From assembly GCA_030613285.1 (NCBI GenBank), contig JAUWME010000038.1:1-10713 (forward strand): a stretch of 10,713 nt of DNA. Direction: 5' to 3'. This document shows, one piece after another, positions 1 through 6,107 of the stretch (the stretch's first letter is position 1; the number at the start of each line of letters is the position of its first letter). The stretch comes from Candidatus Zymogenus sp. GTDB lineage: Bacteria; Desulfobacterota; Zymogenia; Zymogenales; Zymogenaceae. A program made the position numbers and the translations under genes. A model generated the notes under the pieces. It was not told the origin of the DNA and did not search any database. It saw only the letters and a program-made list of their open reading frames with translations.

Positions 1-879
1 TCCTGATCTTCTTTGTGGCTCCTTTAATGTATGTATCAAAGAGGCTCACGATCATTTCGGACTTGCCAACTTCATCCACGTAATTAATCTCGGCATTAAT
101 ATCTTGTGCTTGCAATGCTCCGACCACGTCTGGGCCAGCACCTCTAACTCCATGTCGGTAATCTTATCTCCAAGCCCCACCTCTTTTCTCTCTTCAACCA
201 CTCCTGCATCTTCGACGTAGGATTGTATTGCCTTCATTTCCTCAAGAGACAACGCAAGCACCCCCTCCCTACTTATCTTAATGAGCTCATCGTCGGTAAT
301 GTCAAGGTCAATCTTTTTGACCTCTGTGATGTGGGCACCAGAAACGAGGGGAACGTAAGGGGCAATGCCACCCCCGGCTTTGAAACTATCGGCATCTAAA
401 ACGGCAAACCTCTGGATGAGTTCGTTTCCCAGGAGATTTTTGGCAATGGTTTTCGCATCATCCCTGTCGATATCTCCAGAAATCAGGTACTGAACAGAGG
501 AGTGAACTTTTTCTGTCTTTTCCAGACGCCCCGGAAAGATAAGCTCGATACCCTCGGTTGCCGTTCTGCCCGCGTTGTCTGTAACCCCCGGAAGCGAGGA
601 TACCTCAACGGCAAAATCAAAATTTCCCCAGGTTGCGCCGAGGGGGGCATCTATGGAATAAATCTCCACGATGGGGTCGACGAAGAGATTTTCGGCGATC
701 TTGGTCAATTCAATGTCTGTAAATTCGGTGCTAATGGTGTAGACGTTTAGCGTTTTTACCGAGTCGATGGGAATGTTGAGGTCTTTTTCAATCCTCTTTT
801 TCATTTTGTCGCCCAGGGCGTCTTTGAACTCCCGCCTCAGCCCGACCTCAATCCTATGTGGATTATGTTCCATATTCAT
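1..879 (-). CDS. purL: Phosphoribosylformylglycinamidine synthase, N-terminal part, frameshifted, cut by window edge
   Basis: FGAM synthase makes formylglycinamidine ribotide from FGAR, ATP and glutamine-derived ammonia in cytoplasmic purine synthesis. The first ~165 residues look like two tandem PurS-like units: HRIEVGLRREF near residue 8, and FAVEVSSLPGVTDNAGRTA near 89-107. A linker domain follows (about 180-235), then the family signature QTWSEHCKHKI at 250-260. In small PurL proteins this motif lies near the N-terminus, so this is a fused long form. Directly after the motif the frame is lost and a stop follows at 52-54. Reading on in the -1 frame restores family-like sequence (NAEINYVDEVGKSEMIVSLF, then DTYIKGATKKIR) to the window edge. 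One T appears to be missing in the short T run at 98-99, where an F codon is expected. The start at 879 or the ATG at 873 is uncertain because the Shine-Dalgarno is weak. The gene follows the 913-1632 gene by 33 bases, probably co-transcribed. Confidence 0.93.
98..99 (-). other. Apparent one-base deletion (frameshift) in purL
   Basis: On the minus strand the codons AAG ATA are followed by TTAATGCC. The family sequence HKIFNA requires ATA TTT AAT GCC, so a single T is missing from the T pair. Inserting it joins the two purL reading frames seamlessly. A sequencing or assembly indel is the simplest explanation. A true inactivating mutation in an otherwise intact core purine gene is less likely. 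Confidence 0.85.
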
Positions 880-912
880 TTTCTTTTAGCAAATTATCCT
901 AATCAAATTATC

Positions 913-1632
913 TTAAAAGCCGGACTTTCTTTTCTCTTTTGCAACAACCTTGATGGCCTTATCCTTCCCCGGCAGGTCTTCCGGCAGGAGGCTCAGAAAC
1001 TTCAGCAAGCTCTCCAGACCACCAAAGGCCCTGATTCCCGACAGGGCGGTGATATCAATTCCCGTCAGTTCAGAAACTTTTCTTGCTGTTGGATATTTCC
1101 TCCCAAGATTTGCGGGGTCTGTTACCGTCAAATCGCCGTACTCCGCCGTAAAGGCGGTGGAAACCTCTTTGGCCATAACGTTGGAAAACAGAAGGGGGTC
1201 ATCTCCCTTTATTTTCTTAAAGTAGGAATTGTAGTATGACCGCTCAAAATGTTTCAGCTGTCTCCGCGCCAAGGTTTTAACAGCGACGTCTTTGCCCGTC
1301 AGGTCACTGGGAAGCCCCGCTACAACTGCGTACAGGGTGATGTCGCTGCCAATGTGTTCAATAACGGCCAGAGGGACGAAATTGAGGCCGGTAACCTCCG
1401 AGATGAGGGTCGGAATCCGAAACATTCTTCGGTTATCTTCATTGTCGGCTATCTCCCCGTAGGCGTAGGTCTCTGCCTTACCCCCACCCTTGATAAGGTC
1501 ATCCGCCTTTTCTGCTATGATACTGTTTCCTATCTCCAAAGGACTTGAGGCAAAGGCGTTGATAGTAAAAGTCAGTGTTACGAAAGCGACCGTAATTAAA
1601 AGAACAATCCTTCTTTCCATCTTTACTTGCAT
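913..1632 (-). CDS. Exported protein of unknown function with an internal duplication
   Basis: I do not recognise this 239-residue protein. Residues 6-29 form a signal peptide: positively charged MERR, a hydrophobic run, then a likely cleavage after AFA (about residue 29), so it should be periplasmic or secreted. Two units align without gaps: residues 78-124 (from SEVTG) and 187-233 (from SELTG), with 18 of 47 positions identical. Both carry the pattern SE-x-TG ... LP-x-DL-x-GKD-x-A-x-K-x-x-A. The ~60-residue linker between them is rich in Lys, Tyr and acidic residues. No cysteine or obvious catalytic motif is seen. The start at 1632 has AAAGGATGGG upstream. An in-frame ATG at 1620 would shorten the N-terminus by four residues and give an equally good signal peptide. 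purL begins 33 bases downstream, so the two are probably one transcript, although no functional link is apparent. Confidence 0.8.
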   Translation of the reverse strand: MQVKMERRIVLLITVAFVTLTFTINAFASSPLEIGNSIIAEKADDLIKGGGKAETYAYGEIADNEDNRRMFRIPTLISEVTGLNFVPLAVIEHIGSDITLYAVVAGLPSDLTGKDVAVKTLARRQLKHFERSYYNSYFKKIKGDDPLLFSNVMAKEVSTAFTAEYGDLTVTDPANLGRKYPTARKVSELTGIDITALSGIRAFGGLESLLKFLSLLPEDLPGKDKAIKVVAKEKRKSGF

Positions 1633-1706
1633 GACAAGCCCATCCTTTGATAAAATACAAAATAGGTCAAAAAAGAAATAGGTTTTTTGGTCTCTACTCC
1701 AATCTC

Positions 1707-1735
1707 AATATATTAAATATTTTCAAGGTAGTCAA
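1707..1735 (-). promoter_or_regulatory. Sigma70-type promoter for the 1632 gene (and probably purL)
   Basis: On the minus strand TTGACT (1735-1730) and TATATT (1712-1707) are separated by exactly 17 bases. Each hexamer matches consensus at five of six positions. This places transcription start near 1700, about 70 bases upstream of the ATG at 1632, and separates this unit from dinB, which ends at 1856. Confidence 0.65.
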
Positions 1736-1767
1736 CAAAAAGCCGCATAAAAAATCTTTGTTATTGG

Positions 1768-1793
1768 GATAAAACTGTTTAAGGTTTTTTATC
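1768..1793. repeat. AT-rich inverted repeat downstream of dinB
   Basis: GATAAAA (1768-1774) is the reverse complement of TTTTATC (1787-1793), with 12 bases between. It lies about 60 bases past the dinB stop. It may be a weak terminator or mRNA 3' end structure. The stem has a single G-C pair, so the call is tentative. Confidence 0.25.
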
Positions 1794-1855
1794 ATAGAAA
1801 ATTGACAAAAAATTCGATATGCTACTTACTGAAGGTGTCCATTTGGTGGTTTTAG

Positions 1856-3142
1856 CTATTTGGGATCGACACGCCTGGGGCCGTTGGGCCGCCACGCCGG
1901 GGAGATGACTCCCGCCTCGCTGGGCCACTCTGTCACAGTGGCGTAGGTCACCGCATCTTCGCCAAAGATGTCCTTGACGTTGTCCATGGCATCAGTCAGG
2001 AGAAAATCCCGCCGTTCGTTTTTAAACAGGGGGAACTGTTTCCCATTGTATATTAGGTTTGCGATACTCACACCCAGGAGCCGCACCGGTTTGTCAACCT
2101 CCAACGTGTCCAGGATTTTTGATGCCACCGAATATATGTCATTGTCGAGGTTTACGGGGTTTTCCACGGTGTGCCGTTTCCCGATGCCCGTAAAGTCGGA
2201 AAATCTGACGTAGAGGGAAACAGTGTGTCCCAAACAGCCGTGTCTTCTTGCTCTTCTACCCACCTTTCCTGAAAGGAGGAGGAGATAGCGGTTTATGTCC
2301 TCCCTGTCGTCCACGTCTGTGGGGAACGTCATCGAGTGCCCGATGCTTTTTGCGGGGTTTTCATCGCCCATGGGCACAACGGGGCTTTCGTCTATGCCAA
2401 GGCCCATGTAGTGGAGACGCTCGCCGATTATCCCGAACTTTTTTTTGAGGATTGACGCCGGGTATCTTCCCAGCTCACCCAGGGTTTCAATCCCCAGGGT
2501 GCGGAGTTTTTTCCCCGTCTTTTTGCCGATGCCGCAGATCTCCTCAATGGGAAGTTCTTCCAAAAGCCCAGGGATGTCTTTATCGTTTACGATTACGAGA
2601 CCGTCCGGTTTTTCCATGTCGCTGGCAAGCTTTGCGATGAGCTTGTTTGGGGCGATGCCGATGGAGCACGTGAGGTTAAGCTCCTCCTTAATCCTCTTTT
2701 TTATGCTGTTGCCAATGGCTTCCTTACCCCCGAAGAGCCTTAAAGACCCGGTGATGTCAACAAAGGCCTCATCGATGGAAAAGACCTCCACCACTGGGCT
2801 GAAGTTTTTCAGGACGTTTATGATTTTTACTGATGTGTCGATATACTTTCGGTTGTTTCCGGGGACAAAAATCAGGTCGGGACAGGCGCGCGTCCCCTCG
2901 CCCATGGTCATGCCGGTTTTGACGCCGTGCTTTCTTGCCTCGTAGGATGATGTAACGATGACGGTTCGTTTTTTGTTTCCGACAACCGCGATGGGTTTTC
3001 CCCGAAGGGCCGGGTTTGTGGTCTGCTCCACCTGGGCGAAGAATGCGTCCATGTCGAGATGGAGGACGCTCCTGCTGCCGGTGATTTTTTGCTTTTTCAG
3101 CTTCGGCGTTATAAAGGCGCTCCTTACGAGGTCTCTGGGCAT
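1856..3142 (-). CDS. dinB: DNA polymerase IV (Y-family translesion polymerase)
   Basis: A 428-residue error-prone polymerase that extends primers past damaged bases. The palm motif HLDMDAFFAQVE (28-39) gives metal-binding D30 and D32, with F35 at the steric-gate position that excludes ribonucleotides. SIDEAFVDI (122-130) gives the remaining catalytic D124 and E125. A helix-hairpin-helix thumb motif (CGIGKKTGKKL, about 203-213) and the little-finger domain follow. QFPLF at 369-373 resembles the beta-clamp binding motif of the QLPLF type. The N-terminus has about 20 residues more than E. coli DinB before the first palm motif. A modest purine-rich SD (AAGAGA) precedes the ATG at 3142. It is the last gene of the co-directional lexA cluster and has its own candidate operator 13 bases upstream. 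It appears intact. Confidence 0.97.
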   Translation of the reverse strand: MPRDLVRSAFITPKLKKQKITGSRSVLHLDMDAFFAQVEQTTNPALRGKPIAVVGNKKRTVIVTSSYEARKHGVKTGMTMGEGTRACPDLIFVPGNNRKYIDTSVKIINVLKNFSPVVEVFSIDEAFVDITGSLRLFGGKEAIGNSIKKRIKEELNLTCSIGIAPNKLIAKLASDMEKPDGLVIVNDKDIPGLLEELPIEEICGIGKKTGKKLRTLGIETLGELGRYPASILKKKFGIIGERLHYMGLGIDESPVVPMGDENPAKSIGHSMTFPTDVDDREDINRYLLLLSGKVGRRARRHGCLGHTVSLYVRFSDFTGIGKRHTVENPVNLDNDIYSVASKILDTLEVDKPVRLLGVSIANLIYNGKQFPLFKNERRDFLLTDAMDNVKDIFGEDAVTYATVTEWPSEAGVISPAWRPNGPRRVDPK

Positions 3143-3151
3143 GGAGTTCTC

Positions 3152-3168
3152 TTAGATTTCAATATAGT
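3152..3168 (-). promoter_or_regulatory. Candidate LexA operator / promoter upstream of dinB
   Basis: The minus strand reads ACTATATTGAAATC (3168-3155), ending 12 bases before the dinB ATG. Thirteen of 14 bases match a sequence at the same kind of position upstream of lexA (5857-5870), and both are followed by a TAA-like run. TATATT inside it could also serve as a -10 box, although no good -35 is seen. The shared sequence is observed; LexA binding is inferred. Confidence 0.4.
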
Positions 3169-3180
3169 GTTTTTAAATTA

Positions 3181-4753
3181 TTATCTCTTCCATTCATCTT
3201 CAAAAATATCCAATCTTTGAGGGACGATAACTTCCTTGGGGTCACGCTCTTTTTTTCGTCTCGATTCTTCAATGTGTATGGATAGTGAAAGGTATATTTA
3301 GAGAGGCCCTGACGAGTTTAAGAAGTCTAAGGGTTTTTTCCTCAAATTCACTACGTCCAATTGAGAAAGCCAAAGTGTCTGCAAGTCCGTTTGATGTTTT
3401 CTTGTCATCTGGTGAAGGTGTCCAATATTCATGCAATTTTAAATATCTGTGTTCGAGATGGTTACGGATTTCGTTTATTTTTTGAGCATCTGGTTCCGTA
3501 GAGTCTTTAAAACCGACTTCATATAAATCTTTACTGAGCCAGAAAAGCCCTCGTAACGGCAAATTTTTTGATTGTGTAAAGGTTTTATCTAGAAATTTTT
3601 TACCTGATTTTCCGTCGTGTTGATACCAAAAAGATTTAAAGGAAACTTTATGTTCTGGGATTCCAAGCATCAAATAGTGGTTTAAGAAGAAGGCAATCTT
3701 GTCGAGTAGCGAATATGCTATTCTGAAAGCTGTTTTGACTTTTTCTATAGCCAAAGAATAGGATGGATAATCTAAAGTGTTATGTAATAGAACATACTTA
3801 TCAGAAAAATGTGTTTCATCGGAATTGGCCCCTCCATAGAATAGATATCTTGCCGAAACAAATTCCTGTTTTATTTGATTGAAAAAGCCATGATAATATG
3901 GGCCTTCTTCGAGAGCTACAACAATCGAGGGATTAGTTAGTATATCTTCTGAAGCTATTGGAAATGGCCCAAGATCATTTAAGGGGTTTAAAAACAATCT
4001 ATTTTTCAAACACCATTTTCTATAACTAATTTCTTCTTCCGAGTCCCCAATCGGAAAGGGGGCCATATCGATGTCTTTTTCAATATACTCTTTGGATAAT
4101 ACAGACTCAATCCATTCTATGTTTTCTCTAAAAGCTTCTCCAGCATTTCCTTGGAGTGGCAACTCAATAGCGCGTTTCAAGTTTGAATATGCGTTTTTTA
4201 AAAGTAGGGCGGCATCATTTGGTATATTATGGCGCTCTGCATAGTTTCTGAGACTAATACCTTTATTTCCTATAGCCATTCCGAACTCAGGATCTATTTC
4301 TATTGCTCTATCATAATATTCTATAGCCTCTACAAAGCGCCCAACGTGGTCAAAAGAATTCCCTAAATTTGTTAAAATTTGACACTGTCTTAATTTTATT
4401 TGTTTATTGAAACCATCACTGTTTAACGCTTTGCGTAGATGTAAAACCTCTTTTTCTATTTCTTCCTGTTCCCACTCCCAAGATAGCTCAGTACCTTTTC
4501 TTTTTAATTCTTTCAAAGATGACCAGCAATTAGCTACATAGTAATTTAGGGTGCTAAGTTGGTCGTCAGTTAAATTTTGTCGATTCTCTAATTCCTCTGA
4601 AAATTCAATCGCGCGTTTCAAACCGTCAATCTCTTTAAGATCGAATGAGATGTCTGCAAGATTTCCAATACGTTCAAGAGCATCTTCCGTCTCAATCCTG
4701 TTCAAGTTTTCAAGGGACATAAGCTCTTCGTATATTTCTGATGTAATTTTCAT
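3181..4753 (-). CDS. TPR plus LA2681-like HEPN domain protein, frameshifted near the C-terminus
   Basis: Unbroken reading from the ATG at 4753 gives 494 residues ending at 3269. A TPR-like unit covers about 125-158 (NLGNSFDHVGRFVEAIEYYD, then RAIEIDPEF), with helical sequence on both sides. The C-terminal half (about 245-485) resembles the LA2681-type HEPN family: ARYLFYGG at 301, LDYPSYSLAIEKVKTAFRIA at 327-346, LLDKIAFFLNHY near 349-360, LFWLSKDL near 403, and the HEPN signature RNHLEH (R430-x4-H435). HEPN domains of this signature are commonly metal-independent RNases in toxin-antitoxin and antiphage systems; RNase activity here is inferred. Removing one A from the AAA at 3299-3297 gives RASLIYLSLSIHIEESRR and runs on to a stop at 3181 (523 residues), a far more family-like end. 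The gene is AT-richer than its neighbours, its ATG lies 14 bases after the small gene's stop, and its SD is weak. Confidence 0.75.
3297..3299 (-). other. Apparent one-base insertion (frameshift) in the HEPN gene
   Basis: On the minus strand CTA AAT ATA CCT reads L-N-I-P and soon reaches TGA at 3271-3269. Dropping one A from the run gives CTA ATA TAC CTT (L-I-Y-L) and opens 38 further charged, plausible codons to TAA at 3183-3181. That extension has no ATG, GTG or TTG of its own upstream of the conserved-looking part, so it cannot be a separate gene. Confidence 0.75.
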
Positions 4754-4767
4754 AATTTAAAAATTCC

Positions 4768-5019
4768 TCACGCCCCCTCCGGTTCCACCGAGGCCAGGTA
4801 CCAGCTCATGTCGCGCTCCATGTAGCAGAGCTCGTAGAGGTTGGCGCCGTCGGTTACGGCAAAGTGGTGGCGGGTCTCCTTTCCATCTTTGTCTTTCCAT
4901 GTGTAGGTGATCTCGGTTATCTTGTATTTTTTACCCCGCCAGACGAACCACCGGGGCAGTACCTTTCCCCCGCCGAAGACGGCGGCCACCTTTATCTGCT
5001 CTTCAATTGCGACAACCAT
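4768..5019 (-). CDS. Small DUF6504-like protein
   Basis: An 83-residue soluble protein without signal peptide or membrane segment. The core PRWFVWRGKKYKITEI (about 22-37), TYTWKDKDG, HHFAV, then YEL and a SWYL ending (about 72-75) resembles the DUF6504 family. From memory, that family occurs beside Y-family polymerase and other repair genes; its function is unknown. The position between lexA (87 bases upstream) and dinB, with the HEPN gene inserted 14 bases downstream, supports a DNA-damage role. No clear SD precedes the ATG at 5019. A GTG at residue 11 has GAAGAG upstream, but using it would remove family-like sequence. Confidence 0.6.
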   Translation of the reverse strand: MVVAIEEQIKVAAVFGGGKVLPRWFVWRGKKYKITEITYTWKDKDGKETRHHFAVTDGANLYELCYMERDMSWYLASVEPEGA

Positions 5020-5106
5020 AGTGATATTAATGAGTAATGAGCACCGACTGGGGTATTAAACCTCGTCCTTGCCCCTCCCCCTCTATTTTGCTGTTTTGAA
5101 ATTTCA

Positions 5107-5832
5107 TTATTCCGGGACAACCAGATCGCCCTCCATGTCCCTGACAACGCCGACGACCTTTCCCACGATGGAGAAATCGTCCTCCCCTTCGATGACGATG
5201 GGCGCCATGCTTTTGTTTTCGGGAAAGAGCATAGCGCCCATCCCCTCTGGCCCCCGCCCGGAGCCCATCTTGTACCGTTTTACCGTGGCCTCGCCGTTGA
5301 GGAGGGCCACAACAATGTCTCCGTTCTCGGCGTATTGCTGCGGTCTTACCAGTACCATGTCATCTGGTGCGATGTGCACATCGATCATGCTTTCTCCTTT
5401 GACTCTGAGCATAAAGAGGTCGTCTTTTCTATTATCCGGGGAGAAATACCCCTCGATGTTTTCGATGGCGGTGATGGGTTCGCCCGCCGCCACCCGCCCG
5501 ATGACGGGGATACCGCGGAGCCACTGGGGTGGAGTTATCTTCCCTTCGATCTCGGTGTCTTCGGAGAGACTGTTTTTGTCTCTGGACTTGAAGGCGACGA
5601 TTTTAAGCGCTCTTGAGCTCTGGTGGGCTCTTTCGATGTAGCCCTTTCGTTCCAGAATGTCCATGTACTCCTTTGCCCCTTTGGGCCCCGATATTCCCAT
5701 GGCCTTTGCCAGCTCCCTTATTGTGGGGGGGTAGCCTTTTTTGTCGATGAAGTTTCGGATGATGTCAAGGGCTTCACTCTGCCGCTCGGTCAGCCTGTCG
5801 GCTGTGGTGGTTTTGCTGTTGTTGCTTGTCAT
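5107..5832 (-). CDS. lexA: LexA SOS repressor, self-cleaving
   Basis: A 241-residue repressor of DNA-damage genes that inactivates itself when RecA filaments form. The winged-helix N-terminus spans about 14-78 (LTERQSEALDIIRNFI, GYPPTIRELAKAMGI, LERKGYIER). The C-terminal S24 peptidase domain has the cleavage site A116-G117 in GRVAAGEP, nucleophile S148 in KGESMID, and general base K185 in EATVKRY. It is longer than typical LexA (~200 residues) because of a longer N-terminus and linker and a Gly/Met-rich insertion at about 189-208. The recognition helix (SGPKGAKEYM) is unlike those of E. coli or Bacillus LexA, so the operator should differ too. The ATG at 5832 is chosen because AAGGAG (5847-5842) lies 9 bases upstream; an upstream in-frame TTG at 5850 would put that SD inside the gene. 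Confidence 0.97.
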   Translation of the reverse strand: MTSNNSKTTTADRLTERQSEALDIIRNFIDKKGYPPTIRELAKAMGISGPKGAKEYMDILERKGYIERAHQSSRALKIVAFKSRDKNSLSEDTEIEGKITPPQWLRGIPVIGRVAAGEPITAIENIEGYFSPDNRKDDLFMLRVKGESMIDVHIAPDDMVLVRPQQYAENGDIVVALLNGEATVKRYKMGSGRGPEGMGAMLFPENKSMAPIVIEGEDDFSIVGKVVGVVRDMEGDLVVPE

Positions 5833-5841
5833 TGAGATATT

Positions 5842-5847
5842 CTCCTT
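5842..5847 (-). promoter_or_regulatory. Ribosome binding site that fixes the lexA start
   Basis: AAGGAG on the minus strand, 9 bases before the ATG at 5832. It excludes the six-codon longer reading from TTG at 5850. Confidence 0.8.
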
Positions 5848-5856
5848 CAATTTTAG

Positions 5857-5873
5857 GATTTCAATATTGTAGT
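5857..5873 (-). promoter_or_regulatory. Candidate LexA operator / promoter upstream of lexA
   Basis: The minus strand reads ACAATATTGAAATC (5870-5857), 24 bases before the lexA ATG. It differs at one of 14 bases from the site before dinB. It contains the palindromic core CAATATTG and a TACAAT hexamer (5871-5866) that could be the -10 box, so bound LexA would block the promoter. A separate odd-centred palindrome, GAAGT-A-ACTTC, lies at 5879-5889 but has no counterpart before dinB. Confidence 0.42.
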
Positions 5874-5940
5874 ATTATGAAGTAACTTCTAATCAGTTTA
5901 GTTGGTTTAATCTGGAGGGAAAAACACCCCAACTTTCTAA

Positions 5941-6026
5941 CCCCAACAGGCGTAGGGTAACATTGTATGGGGAAGGATGTCAAGAAAAAAGTGATTGGCT
6001 GATAATTTAGGTTTACAAAACAGACC
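5941..6026 (+). repeat. Dispersed intergenic repeat, copy A
   Basis: About 86 bases in the lexA / 6108 divergent spacer, in the same orientation as copy B at 8013-8091. The 37-base core (5985-6021) matches copy B at 34 positions. The upstream 29 bases match at 21, mostly with transition differences. A 5-base indel zone lies between. It contains no coding sequence. It looks like a REP/MITE-type non-autonomous element; no transposase is present in the window. Confidence 0.75.
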
Positions 6027-6040
6027 TTACATAGTATATT
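6012..6040 (+). promoter_or_regulatory. Sigma70-type promoter for the metal module
   Basis: TTTACA (6012-6017) and TATATT (6035-6040) have a 17-base spacer, each five of six to consensus. The -35 hexamer lies inside repeat copy A; at the same place copy B has TGTGCA. Transcription should start near 6047, about 60 bases before the ATG at 6108. Confidence 0.6.
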
Positions 6041-6107
6041 GTGTTAATAGACTACAAAAACGATAATGATTTAATCGGAGTCTTATCCGAAGTGGAGGTG
6101 ATGGACG

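Noticed and set aside
90..105. Programmed -1 ribosomal frameshifting in purL
   Set aside because: There is no slippery heptamer (the site reads ATATTAAT) and no obvious stimulatory stem, and PurL is not known for recoding. A missing T in a short run is simpler.
1799..1820. Second promoter (TTGTCA on the minus strand) for the 1632 gene
   Set aside because: No acceptable -10 hexamer lies at the right spacing, whereas the 1707-1735 pair is near ideal.
2445..2945. 166-codon open frame on the plus strand opposite dinB
   Set aside because: It mirrors the palm and thumb region of dinB, has biased Ser/Met-rich composition and no ribosome site of note.
3181..3290. A separate short gene between the HEPN gene and dinB
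   Set aside because: The open stretch has no ATG, GTG or TTG before its conserved-looking part, and it joins perfectly to the HEPN frame when one A is removed.
5069..5641. 190-codon open frame on the plus strand opposite lexA
   Set aside because: It is antisense to a gene with intact LexA catalytic motifs. Its translation is low-complexity Ser/Pro/Thr-rich with no recognisable motif, as expected of a shadow frame.
5833..5850. Six-codon N-terminal extension of LexA from TTG
   Set aside because: The AAGGAG ribosome site lies within it and is correctly spaced for the ATG at 5832.
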